Assembly (NCBI GenBank): GCA_031254035.1
Contig: JAIRVF010000008.1
Location: 1 to 41,288, forward strand
DNA from: Paenibacillus sp.
GTDB lineage: Bacteria > Bacillota > Bacilli > Paenibacillales > Paenibacillaceae
Length of the DNA: 41,288 nt
Direction: 5' to 3'
Position 1 is the stretch's first letter. Each line of letters starts with the position of its first letter. The position numbers were made by a program, and so were the translations under genes. Shown here piece after piece: positions 31,351 through 39,885 of the stretch. The notes beneath the pieces were generated by a model that made no database searches, had not been told where the DNA came from, and saw nothing but the letters and a program-made list of their open reading frames with translations.

Positions 31351-32445
31351 TTGAACAAATTGATGCAATACGGCTGGAATACGAACTGGGACCATGAATG
31401 GAGCAATGAAGACCGAGGTCTTCATAAGCCAGGGCGGATTATCGCGGATTTCGGCCAGAAGTACAAGATTTACACGGATGAAGGAGAGATTTGGGGCGAA
31501 ATGTCTGGCAAGATGAAGCATGCTCTCCAAAGCGGAAGCACTAACCCTGCAGTTGGCGACTGGGTTGCGCTGCAGTTGCTTGAGGGGGAGGGACGCGGCA
31601 TTATTCACGGCATTCTGAATCGCAAAACCAGCATTTCCAGACAGAAAGCGGGAACCGGCTCTGCACAGGAGCAATTGATCGCCACCAACGTCGATATTCT
31701 ATTCCTCGTCACTTCGCTTAATGACGATTATAATCCAAGGAGAATGGAAAGGTATCTCATTATGGCCTGGAACAGCGGCGTCAATCCGGTCATTCTGCTA
31801 AGCAAAGCGGATCTGTGCGATGATGCGGACATCAAAGCCGCGGAAATGGAGATGATCGCACCGGGTGTGCCGGTACATGTGGTCAGCGCGTTGGAAAACA
31901 TGGGGAAAGAGGCGGTAATCGGTTATCTGCAAGAGGGAGTGACGGTTGCGCTCACAGGCTCTTCCGGCTGCGGCAAGTCAACGATTGTCAATTGGCTGTC
32001 GGAATCGGCAGGCCAAAGAACACAAGGAATCCGTGAGGATGATAGCCGGGGGCGTCATACGACGACACACCGGGAGTTGTTCCTGCTGCCGCAGGGCGGA
32101 CTGATGGTTGATACGCCGGGGATGAGGGAACTTCAGCTGTATGATGATGACGGCGGAGGTTGGGAACAGGTATTTGCAGATATCGAAGCAATCGGTGAAG
32201 GATGCCGCTTCGCCGATTGCCAGCATAAGAATGAGGCGGGATGTGCGGTTCGTGCGGCAGTGGAATCCGGGGAAGTGGATGGAAAAAGGCTGCAAAACTA
32301 TCTCAAAACCCAGCGGGAGCTTATGTTTCAAATGAGGAAGGAAGCACGTGCTGAACGTAAAATAAACCGAAAAGACCGCTCCACGAAGGAGCCGGTACGC
32401 CGCAAATCCTCGTTTTGGAATAATCGCATTCATGACGAAGGTTGA
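31351..32445 (+). CDS. rsgA: RsgA/YjeQ-like circularly permuted ribosome-associated GTPase
   Basis: A 364-residue protein from TTG 31351 (AGGGGGA 6 nt upstream). The order is that of RsgA: N-terminal OB domain (about 30-100), then the permuted GTPase with G4 as LLSKADLC, G5 as HVVSAL, G1 GSSGCGKST, G2 region with GRHTTTHRELFLL, G3 DTPGMREL, and the C-terminal zinc domain (CRFADCQHKNEAGCAV), ending in a basic tail. RsgA checks 30S subunit maturation. At 364 residues it is longer than the B. subtilis YloQ type (about 300) and may be a paralogue. It has no own promoter in the 33 bp after the second leader terminator, so expression should depend on read-through. Confidence 0.92.
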   Translation: MNKLMQYGWNTNWDHEWSNEDRGLHKPGRIIADFGQKYKIYTDEGEIWGEMSGKMKHALQSGSTNPAVGDWVALQLLEGEGRGIIHGILNRKTSISRQKAGTGSAQEQLIATNVDILFLVTSLNDDYNPRRMERYLIMAWNSGVNPVILLSKADLCDDADIKAAEMEMIAPGVPVHVVSALENMGKEAVIGYLQEGVTVALTGSSGCGKSTIVNWLSESAGQRTQGIREDDSRGRHTTTHRELFLLPQGGLMVDTPGMRELQLYDDDGGGWEQVFADIEAIGEGCRFADCQHKNEAGCAVRAAVESGEVDGKRLQNYLKTQRELMFQMRKEARAERKINRKDRSTKEPVRRKSSFWNNRIHDEG

Positions 32446-32623
32446 ATAAGACTGAGAAACAGTGAAGTTTGATCCGGTTAAATCATGCGGTCAGCCTGAA
32501 AATATATCTTTGTGATCGGAGAGGGGCTTCTGACGGGGGCTCCTTTTTGTTTCGACCAAAATAACCTGACATGTGGCTTTTGAAGCTTATTCCGATTACT
32601 TTGCGGAGACCCCGGAAGTTTAT

Positions 32624-32650
32624 AAAAAAAGTCCCTCTTAATAGAGGGAC
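32624..32650 (-). terminator. Terminator overlapping the end of the small minus-strand gene
   Basis: On the minus strand GTCCCTC and GAGGGAC (7 bp) are followed by seven T. The stop codon of the gene (32638-32640) lies within the loop. Confidence 0.82.
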
Positions 32651-32877
32651 AGTGCCAGCGTGTCGTTTTCACTTTTGCTGTGCAGAATCGCTTCGGAGCC
32701 TTCGATTTCGATGCTGATCAATGAATCCAAACATTTTTTTAATGCTCTTTTACCGTATTGGATCTTATTTTCTAAGGTGCCGCAGAGCAGCTTAAGTACT
32801 TTTTGAACGGATTGTTTGCTTTCAGTAGTGAAGTAGACTGGAACCAGCTTGTTTTGGAAACTAATTAACATTTTCAT
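32638..32877 (-). CDS. Small protein of unknown function (79 residues)
   Basis: ATG at 32877 has GAGGTGA 8 nt upstream, and an intrinsic terminator ends the unit, so I take it as real. The product is a soluble alpha/beta-looking peptide: a strand-rich start (MKMLISFQNKLVPVYFTTES), a basic helix (about 22-50) and a strand-rich end (SIEIEGSEAILHSKSENDTL). No domain is recognised. It lies alone between the RsgA-like gene and the type VII secretion locus, convergent with rsgA. Confidence 0.72.
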   Translation of the reverse strand: MKMLISFQNKLVPVYFTTESKQSVQKVLKLLCGTLENKIQYGKRALKKCLDSLISIEIEGSEAILHSKSENDTLALSLY

Positions 32878-33153
32878 AGAAAAATCACCTCATTCGTGTT
32901 ATTCCATATTTGCATTGTAAACCCCGATTATTAAAAAAACCTTAAAGAAAGCTTATAAATTCTTAAATTGCGCACAATTTTCATAGATTCGTAGAAAAAC
33001 GGAATGGAATGTCAATTGTGAAAGATTACAGATTTTATTGTAGTTGAAAATAGATATTATTTCATTATGATGAATCATAAATACACACAAATGATTCTTA
33101 CTACCTATTTTATTTGTAATTCCAATGATTTAAAATAGTTATTTTGTCACAAA
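32878..33153. other. AT-rich intergenic region upstream of the type VII locus
   Basis: No gene is visible. The region is clearly richer in A+T than its neighbours. It contains one clean inverted repeat, TTATGAT-GA-ATCATAA (33065-33080), about 75 bp upstream of the promoter at 33154, a possible operator. Confidence 0.6.
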
Positions 33154-33182
33154 TTGACATATTTACGCATGAGTGTTAGCAT
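33154..33182 (+). promoter_or_regulatory. Promoter of the type VII secretion operon
   Basis: TTGACA (33154-33159), a 17-bp spacer and TAGCAT (33177-33182), about 60 bp upstream of the EsaB-like gene. Confidence 0.65.
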
Positions 33183-33244
33183 TATTATAGAAGTTATTGT
33201 ATCTTTTGAATCATAGATTTACAAAGGACTAGAGGTGTAAAATA

Positions 33245-33577
33245 GTGATTCTAACCGTTATAAAAAGCCGTCAGGAAAGAGACTGGTTTGATATAGACGT
33301 TCCGGATGACTATCCTATTCTTCAATTGAAAGAGATGCTAGGCATGAGGGTTTATGGCGAAGTACCCCGTGTGGGACAGCAATATATATTGGAAGGGAAA
33401 TTTCCAGACGGGCTCTGGTTTACGATTCGGGATCAACTGGATATCGCGAAGGCAGGTATGAGAGAAGGATGCTCGTTACGCCTTCAGCGCGCTTATTCCA
33501 CAACCGATGAAGAGGCGCCGGTATTTGGGAAAAGAAGCCTGTTTCAACATGATTCAAGTGTGGCAATAGAGGATTGA
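33245..33577 (+). CDS. esaB: EsaB/YukD-like ubiquitin-fold protein of the type VII secretion system
   Basis: A 110-residue protein from GTG 33245 (AGAGGTG upstream). Residues about 1-85 have the strand-helix-strand pattern of the ubiquitin-like YukD/EsaB family: ILTVIKSRQERDWFDIDVPD, LKEMLGM, then a loop and EGCSLRLQRA. The last 25 residues are a polar tail. YukD/EsaB is a small cytosolic component of Firmicutes type VII systems needed for or regulating secretion. Similarity is moderate and much of the call rests on position, directly before EssC. A 183-bp repeat element lies between it and essC. Confidence 0.78.
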   Translation: MILTVIKSRQERDWFDIDVPDDYPILQLKEMLGMRVYGEVPRVGQQYILEGKFPDGLWFTIRDQLDIAKAGMREGCSLRLQRAYSTTDEEAPVFGKRSLFQHDSSVAIED

Positions 33578-33612
33578 TACCGATTCTAAAATTCACAAAA
33601 TACATAGAAGTG

Positions 33613-33795
33613 AGAGTTCAAAAAGATCGGTTTTCAGCACCGAGGTTATGCTTCCGATGTGCGTTTTTTCAAAACGCTTGAATTGGATGAAGTTAGGGAC
33701 TGAGGAGCGGAGCTGTACGATTGCATCACGGCCCTTCATCCTTGAATTGACCTCGATTGGTTTTCTTATCAAAAGCGGACTTTTTGAACAACCTC
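33613..33795 (+). repeat. MITE-like element with 8-bp target duplication, inside the type VII operon
   Basis: The element starts AGAGTTCAAAAAG and ends CTTTTTGAACAACCTC, imperfect inverted ends. It is flanked on both sides by TAGAAGTG (33605-33612 and 33796-33803), a clean 8-bp target duplication. There is no transposase gene; an 80-codon minus-strand frame across it has no family look. A shorter relative lies at 5604. Confidence 0.85.
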
Positions 33796-33833
33796 TAGAA
33801 GTGTTTTTGGAAACAGGGAGGATTTGACGCATC

Positions 33834-36800
33834 ATGAATGTGTTGTATCAACGCTCGCCAAGAATCAAACCGACGCTGAAAGAAGATATTATCGAGATTT
33901 TAAGACCTCAGAACGAGCCAAACAAGCCGTCTTTTTCTTTGATTTCGATTTTGCTTCCAGCTATCATGACGATCTTTAGTATCGGATTCTATATATATAT
34001 GAATTTGACCGGAAAAATGGGCAACAGCAACTATATGATGTTTCAAATGGTTTCCGTGATGATGATGTTAACATCCTACACGATTCCGTTTTTTGTGTAT
34101 CTGGGGAACAAGAAAAAGTACAAAGAGCAAATGAAGGAACGAGTCCGGCTGTATCAAGCGGAGCTTGAGAAGCACAAAGAGCAACTGATGGCAGGGCATA
34201 AGGAGCAGGTGGATGTGCTTTTTGAAGTTCACGGCGATCCGGATGTCTGCTTTCATGTTGTCAAAAATCGGAGCAGCGTATTATGGGAACGTTCCTATGA
34301 AGATGATGATTTTTTGCATACACGCATCGGAACCGGAAATCTTCCTTTCTTTATGAAGGTTAAAGTTCCTCGTCCGGAAGGTTACGTGAAGGATCCGCTG
34401 ATCGAAGAGGCGCAGAGGCTTGCCGCTGACTTTGAAACAGTTCCGGACGCGTCGGTTGCGCTACCATTGTTTCGGGCGAAGGTGATCGGCATTGTCGGGG
34501 AGCGGGAGACGGTCATGAACTCGCTGCGGGTGATTATTGCCCAGTTGACGGTGCGCCATTCTCCGGATGAAGTGAAGTTGGCTGCATTTTATGAGGAAAA
34601 GGATGCCGGAGACTGGGACTGGATGAGATGGCTGCCGCATACTTGGGATGAGCAACGGAACCAACGTTACATGTCGGACCGGCGCAGCAGCGCCCATCAG
34701 CTGGCGGATGAGCTGTTCCAGCAACTTAGTCGGCGCAAATCGTCCCGCCATGAACCCAAGAAAAAGACGGTCGAGATTCCGGTACAGGTGGTCCTGCTAT
34801 CCAGCGGACAGCTGATTGAAGAGGAGCCGCTGCTTCCTTTGCTGCTGGAGGATGCCGGGGAAATTGATGCTTGTACGATCATTTTGTCTGACCGTAAGGA
34901 AACACTGCCAATGCAATGCCATTTGATTGTAGACGTCAGTCAAGAACAGGGACATTATTCCTTGAAGCAAGATGACGGGACTTTTGAACAAGTTGTTTTT
35001 GTGCCCGATAATCTTTCACTTGAAAAGGTGGAGGCTTTATCGCGTTATATGGCTCCAGTACGTCTCAAACGCTCTTTGGCTTCGGATATACCGGATGTGT
35101 TGTCTTTATTTGAAATGCTGAACATCAAAACTGCGTCTGATTTAGACGTGAAGCTGCACTGGAGAAACAACCGCTATCCTGATAGTCTCCCTGTTCCGTT
35201 TGGCGTGCGCGCCGGCGGGAAGAGGATCAATTTGAACATTCATGATAAAATAGAACGGCAGGGGCATGGACCTCACGGCTTGATCGCCGGTACAACCGGA
35301 TCAGGTAAAAGCGAAGTAATCCAGTCGATCGTGGCTTCCCTTGCCGCGGAGTTTCATCCGCATGATCTGTCGTTCATGCTAATCGATTACAAAGGCGGCG
35401 GGATGTCTAATACGTTTGTAGATTTGCCCCATGTGGTAGGAACGATCACCAACTTGAGCAGCAGTTTGATGGAGAGAGCCAAGATTTCGCTTAAAGCTGA
35501 GCTGGTCAGACGGCAAAAAATATTAAACGACGCTGGGAATTTACAGCATATTGATGAGTATTACAAGCTGCTAAGACGCGAGGGCGGCCAGCCGCTCCCG
35601 CATTTGGTCATCATTATCGATGAGTTTGCCCAACTTAAAAAGGATCAGCCTGAATTTATGGATGAGTTGATCAGCATCGCGGCCATAGGCCGCACGCTTG
35701 GCGTTCATTTGATTCTTGCAACTCAGAAGCCTGCAGGGGTTGTTGATGATAAAATATGGAGTAATGCCCGTTTTCGTATCTGTCTGCGCGTGCAGGACGA
35801 GGGTGACAGCCGGGATATGCTCAAAATTCCGAACGCTGCCTGGATCAATAAGCCGGGCCGGGGATATTTCCAAGTGGGAAGCGATGAATTGTTCGAGGAA
35901 ATGCAGTTTGCCTGGAGCGGCGCGCCGTACGTGGAGCAGACTGATTCTCCGGGCCGGATTGTACCGACCGAAATCGCTTTGAACGGAAAGCGCGAAAATT
36001 TGTTGACAACGAGTATGTCTGCCGCAAATTTGCAGATGGAGCAGCCGCCGAAGCAGCTTCAAGTGTTTATTGACAAACTTGCTGAAGCAGCCAAAGAAGA
36101 AGGTATCGGGCGTCTTCAGGGCCCTTGGCTTCCGCCGCTTCCTGAAAGGCTGGAGCTGGAAGGATTAACGCAGGCCATGCATCTGTGTTCAGAAGCTGAT
36201 GAGCTGCATGGGTTCGTCGGAATCATCGATGATCTGCCTAATCAAAGCCAGCGTCCGCTGCAAATTCCGATGGAGCAGGGACACTGGGCAGTATACGGGA
36301 TGCCGGGGCTTGGCAAAACCACTTTTGTTCAAACCTTGCTGATGTCCTTGGCGCAGAGCTATTCACCGTTGGCATGGAATGGATATATTGTGGATATGGG
36401 ACGAATGATGCGCGATTTCGCTGGACTGCCGCAAATTGGCGGCGTGATGTTGGCTGAAGAGGATGACCGGATTAAGCGGTTATTCCGTTTTCTGGTGAAG
36501 ACGGTATCCGTTCGCAAGGAGCTTTTCGCCGATGCGGGCGTGAAGACGGCCGCCGCTTATCGCCGTTCGCAAGCCGGAGTCCTTCCACAGGTGCTTGTCG
36601 TCGTCGATGGCTATTTGAATTTCCGGAACTCTTATCCCGAAGAAAACGAAATGTTAGAGTTTATCTTGCGTGAAAGTGGCAATCTTGGCATCACTTTTGT
36701 GATCACATCTAACCGCATTTCGGATATATTTGAAAAGGTGCGGAGCAATATTGCAAGTGCGGTTACTTTCGAGCTGGCAGACGCATCGGATTATTATTAC

Positions 36801-37823
36801 GCTGTCGGCAGACCCGCGAGGAATCCGGGTTCCATGCCGCCGGGCCGAGGTTTGGTTAAAGGCCATATTCCACCGCTCGAATTCCAGGCTGCGCTGCCCG
36901 CGGCGGGAGATGACGAAGCTGGACGATCGGTAATGCTCCGCAATCATATTCTGAATATTGCTAAGCAATATCCGGACTGGAAAGCGCCGGAGATTAAAAA
37001 GCTGCCAGAGCAGATCACGCTGCATGAACTAATGCCACATCCGGCAAGCTTTAAGCAGGAGCAAGCTTCGAATATTTCGTTTAAAGTTCCTGTTGGTTTG
37101 CTGACGGACGATCTGGAACCATTCGAGCTGAATTTGGCGGAAGGGCCGCATTTTATCGTAGCAAGTCCGATGGAGGGCGGGAAAACATCCTTTTTGCTGT
37201 CATGGATGCTTTCCCTTTCTTACCATTATTCTCCGGAGCAGCTGCATATGTACACAATTGATTCCCGGTACGGCAGCCAGGGGCTTTCGCAGGTGAAAGA
37301 GCTTCCGCATGTACAGGGGAGCGCATCCAGAGAAGAAGAGCTCTCTCTGCTGATTGGACAAGTTTACGAAAAGGTGCAGCAGCGCAGCAGCGGTGAGGAA
37401 AATCCGGCTATTCTTCTCGTGATTGATGATGCTGACATATTGGCTAAACGACTAAATGATTATATGATTAAAGAACAGCTTGGCACGATCGTGCGTCTTG
37501 GTCGCGACCGGAATGTACATGTTCTGTTATCGGGCGTTCCAGCTGATTTCCCGACATTCGGGGTGGATTGGTTCAATGATGTAAAAGCTTGTCAAAGCGG
37601 ATTTTTATTCGGGACTTTAGACCCTAATGATTTGTCATTCTTTCGAATCCCTTTTTCCGAATCGGGAAATGCCCCGGGTAGCTTAAAAATTCTTCCTCCG
37701 GGACAGGGGTACTACATTAAGCGAAAATTCACCCGGGTGAAAGCTGCGATTCCGTTCGCTGATCAATGGAGTATCAGTCGCTGGGTCATAGAAATTCGTG
37801 ACCGATGGCATGTTGTTGTTTGA
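33834..37823 (+). CDS. essC: Type VII secretion ATPase EssC (FtsK/SpoIIIE family)
   Basis: A 1329-residue membrane ATPase, the motor of the type VII secretion system. Two membrane helices (about 36-57 and 69-91) precede three FtsK-like ATPase domains: D1 with Walker A GTTGSGKSE (486-494) and a Walker B ending LVIIIDEFAQL; D2 with GMPGLGKTT (822-830); D3 with ASPMEGGKT (1110-1118), where the first Walker Gly is Ser. S. aureus EssC is about 1480 residues and starts with two FHA domains; those are absent here, so the architecture is more like the N-terminus of actinobacterial EccC. ATG 33834 has GGGAGGA 10 nt upstream. The next gene starts 16 bp later. Confidence 0.95.
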   Translation: MNVLYQRSPRIKPTLKEDIIEILRPQNEPNKPSFSLISILLPAIMTIFSIGFYIYMNLTGKMGNSNYMMFQMVSVMMMLTSYTIPFFVYLGNKKKYKEQMKERVRLYQAELEKHKEQLMAGHKEQVDVLFEVHGDPDVCFHVVKNRSSVLWERSYEDDDFLHTRIGTGNLPFFMKVKVPRPEGYVKDPLIEEAQRLAADFETVPDASVALPLFRAKVIGIVGERETVMNSLRVIIAQLTVRHSPDEVKLAAFYEEKDAGDWDWMRWLPHTWDEQRNQRYMSDRRSSAHQLADELFQQLSRRKSSRHEPKKKTVEIPVQVVLLSSGQLIEEEPLLPLLLEDAGEIDACTIILSDRKETLPMQCHLIVDVSQEQGHYSLKQDDGTFEQVVFVPDNLSLEKVEALSRYMAPVRLKRSLASDIPDVLSLFEMLNIKTASDLDVKLHWRNNRYPDSLPVPFGVRAGGKRINLNIHDKIERQGHGPHGLIAGTTGSGKSEVIQSIVASLAAEFHPHDLSFMLIDYKGGGMSNTFVDLPHVVGTITNLSSSLMERAKISLKAELVRRQKILNDAGNLQHIDEYYKLLRREGGQPLPHLVIIIDEFAQLKKDQPEFMDELISIAAIGRTLGVHLILATQKPAGVVDDKIWSNARFRICLRVQDEGDSRDMLKIPNAAWINKPGRGYFQVGSDELFEEMQFAWSGAPYVEQTDSPGRIVPTEIALNGKRENLLTTSMSAANLQMEQPPKQLQVFIDKLAEAAKEEGIGRLQGPWLPPLPERLELEGLTQAMHLCSEADELHGFVGIIDDLPNQSQRPLQIPMEQGHWAVYGMPGLGKTTFVQTLLMSLAQSYSPLAWNGYIVDMGRMMRDFAGLPQIGGVMLAEEDDRIKRLFRFLVKTVSVRKELFADAGVKTAAAYRRSQAGVLPQVLVVVDGYLNFRNSYPEENEMLEFILRESGNLGITFVITSNRISDIFEKVRSNIASAVTFELADASDYYYAVGRPARNPGSMPPGRGLVKGHIPPLEFQAALPAAGDDEAGRSVMLRNHILNIAKQYPDWKAPEIKKLPEQITLHELMPHPASFKQEQASNISFKVPVGLLTDDLEPFELNLAEGPHFIVASPMEGGKTSFLLSWMLSLSYHYSPEQLHMYTIDSRYGSQGLSQVKELPHVQGSASREEELSLLIGQVYEKVQQRSSGEENPAILLVIDDADILAKRLNDYMIKEQLGTIVRLGRDRNVHVLLSGVPADFPTFGVDWFNDVKACQSGFLFGTLDPNDLSFFRIPFSESGNAPGSLKILPPGQGYYIKRKFTRVKAAIPFADQWSISRWVIEIRDRWHVVV

Positions 37824-37839
37824 GGGGAGGTGGCTCATA

Positions 37840-38667
37840 ATGTTGACGATTCATGCTTCCAAACAGGATACAATCACACTCGATAATAAAGAGTTCTTTT
37901 TCCTTGCCGGTATTTTGGGATCCGATCGTCTGCTTGGTGTGGAAGATCCGTTTCAGGGGTATCTGGCAGAGGAAATAGCCGATGAATGGGGCGTTGTCAA
38001 AGCATCCCTTTTAGAAAAAGGCTACCTTATAGAGGAGGAAAATGGGATCGAACTTGCTATGCCGCCTAAGGTTTTCTCGCGCGTGGCTATTGCAAGTTTG
38101 GCGGAACGTTCCTGCTGGATCAGATACAGGAAAAATAATAAAACATTTGAAGGCTATCTACATGCGACGAATGAACGTGTCGTACAGGTTTGTAAGTCCG
38201 ATAAGGATTCCGAGTATAAGCTGGATGAGCTTGGGACCGTGGATGAGGCCTCTGATAGATTGCTTGAGGAAATGGAATTGAAGGACTATGCTCCAATCGA
38301 TGCACCAGCACTACTTCTTTCGAAAAGTAAGTTCGGCGAATTATACAGCAGTGCTTCCGCACTTTCTTTAGAAGATCTCAGTGATGAGCTAGCCGCAGCT
38401 ACCAATGATCCGGAAGGATCTATTGCACTGTCCAAATGTTTGAAATTCCTCACGGTGGAAGGCGAACTCCACTTTTCTACTTGGACGGGCAGCAGATGGG
38501 AGACGCAAAGTGCCGCATTTGTGGCTAATGATTCCATGAACTGGCTTATTCGCATGAGTGTAAGCGGGGATCAAGACTGGTTAACCGCTAGTCCCGCCAG
38601 TAAACAACAATTTCAAGAGACACTGCTTCTCTGGTTGAAGCAGTCTGCAGAATCAGATGGAAGGTGA
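37840..38667 (+). CDS. Type VII locus protein of unknown family, EspG-like in outline
   Basis: A 275-residue cytosolic protein starting at ATG 37840 behind GGGGAGGTGG. I do not recognise a named family by sequence. The layout recalls actinobacterial EspG chaperones: a start of the kind TLDNKEFFFLAGILG, then a Trp-containing segment with KGYLIEEENGIEL, a central strand-rich part (about 95-130) and an acidic C-terminal helix-rich half. EspG binds PE/PPE substrates in the cytosol before export. Here it lies between EssC and a WXG-like candidate effector, so a targeting-chaperone role is attractive, but this is inference from position and outline only. Confidence 0.8.
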   Translation: MLTIHASKQDTITLDNKEFFFLAGILGSDRLLGVEDPFQGYLAEEIADEWGVVKASLLEKGYLIEEENGIELAMPPKVFSRVAIASLAERSCWIRYRKNNKTFEGYLHATNERVVQVCKSDKDSEYKLDELGTVDEASDRLLEEMELKDYAPIDAPALLLSKSKFGELYSSASALSLEDLSDELAAATNDPEGSIALSKCLKFLTVEGELHFSTWTGSRWETQSAAFVANDSMNWLIRMSVSGDQDWLTASPASKQQFQETLLLWLKQSAESDGR

Positions 38668-38673
38668 TGTTCC

Positions 38674-39864
38674 GTGCGTATTTCTGTTGAACCGGAAGCA
38701 CTCCGGGCATTAAGTCGTCAGTTGGAGCAAAGTAGTGAACAATTCCGGCAAATTACCACTTCTTTAAATCAGGCTTTGGGATCGTTAATATGGGAAACTT
38801 CTATCCGGCAATCTCTCTTGAATCAGTGGCAGGCCGCAAATCAGCAAGGAGAGCAGATCCATTCTATGCTTAATGAAATGGGAAGAAGTGTGCTTAGAAA
38901 AGCAGGTCAGTTCCAGACTGCGGACGAGCAGCAGCACTCCATATTGGGCACTTCTGTCTTCTACAGCTCTCCGGTTGCCATGTTCCGAGCCTCAGGCCTT
39001 CCGGGTGAAACCTCCATTCTCCCCGGTTACGGTGGACGCGGCCTTACAATTTCCAATCCTTCATCGGCTGTCCTAGCCGTTCAGGGACAAAACGGAAGCG
39101 AAGAAGGCTACCAAGTTGGCTGGGGATATAAAGGACCAACGCCCGCAGGCTGGGCTTCGCTTGGATACGGAGCGCTAATGGTCGGCACGATGGTCAAAAG
39201 CGGATTTAATGTTAATATGAGAAACAACGGCTCAGTCGCAACGATCAAAGGTGCTCGTTCTGCATTTGCGTTAAATGAAGGCATTCGCGGGACACGCTAT
39301 ACGCTTAACAATGCGGCAAAGAACCCTCAAGTTTGGAAATTTGTCGATCCGAAAATTGCCGCCAAAGAGTCACTGTCCTTTAAAGGTTTGGGCGGGAAGC
39401 TGGGGTATGCAGGCCTTCTTTTTGACACTGGCGTTTCCGGTTTTGAGGACTATAAAAAAGGTGGTGCAAGCCGTGCTGCGGCAAGTGTGCTCGTAAATGG
39501 CAGTTTGGGGCTGGGGACGATGGCCAGCAGCGCAGCGATCGGGGCGGCGGTCGGTTCCGCGGTACCTGTAGCAGGTACGGCTGTGGGAGCGGTCGTTGGA
39601 CTAGCTGCAGGCGTTGTCATTTCGGCCGTAACTGATATCGAAATCAACGGAAAATCGCTGAAAACCTATGCGGTGGACGGTGTGAATTGGGCGATTGACG
39701 GTACAGTTGAAGGGGCGAAGGTTGTCGCTGATGGAATCGGTCATGCAGCGGAGGAGACATTCAATGTGGTGTCAGACTCGGTAAAGGCCGTCTCACACGG
39801 AGCTAGCGAGCTTGCAGATGGAGTGAAAAACAAACTCGGGAAACTGGGCAAATGGTTTGAGTAG
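38674..39864 (+). CDS. Candidate type VII effector: WXG100-like N-terminus with glycine-zipper C-terminus
   Basis: A 396-residue protein from GTG 38674 (AAGGTGATG upstream). Residues 1-90 are a helical hairpin like WXG100 proteins (SVEPEALRALSRQLEQSSEQ, ..., LLNQWQAANQQGEQIHSML), but the turn reads WET rather than WxG. A Gly/Asn-rich middle follows. Residues about 275-315 form a Gly/Ala-rich, hydrophobic glycine zipper (SAAIGAAVGSAVPVAGTAVG), then an amphipathic repeat-like tail (VDGVNWAIDGTVEGAKVVAD ...). Such proteins are usually exported by type VII systems and may act in membranes. There is no nuclease or hydrolase motif. The next gene is a membrane protein that could protect the producer. 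Confidence 0.82.
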   Translation: MRISVEPEALRALSRQLEQSSEQFRQITTSLNQALGSLIWETSIRQSLLNQWQAANQQGEQIHSMLNEMGRSVLRKAGQFQTADEQQHSILGTSVFYSSPVAMFRASGLPGETSILPGYGGRGLTISNPSSAVLAVQGQNGSEEGYQVGWGYKGPTPAGWASLGYGALMVGTMVKSGFNVNMRNNGSVATIKGARSAFALNEGIRGTRYTLNNAAKNPQVWKFVDPKIAAKESLSFKGLGGKLGYAGLLFDTGVSGFEDYKKGGASRAAASVLVNGSLGLGTMASSAAIGAAVGSAVPVAGTAVGAVVGLAAGVVISAVTDIEINGKSLKTYAVDGVNWAIDGTVEGAKVVADGIGHAAEETFNVVSDSVKAVSHGASELADGVKNKLGKLGKWFE

Positions 39865-39885
39865 ATCAAAGGGGAGGGGTCTGAA

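Noticed and set aside
32511..32552. Possible terminator after rsgA (GGAG ... CTCC followed by TTTTTG)
   Set aside because: Only about four base pairs can form; too weak to report as a terminator.
33593..33835. 80-codon minus-strand frame between the EsaB-like gene and essC
   Set aside because: It is the complement of the MITE-like repeat and has no ribosome site or family look.
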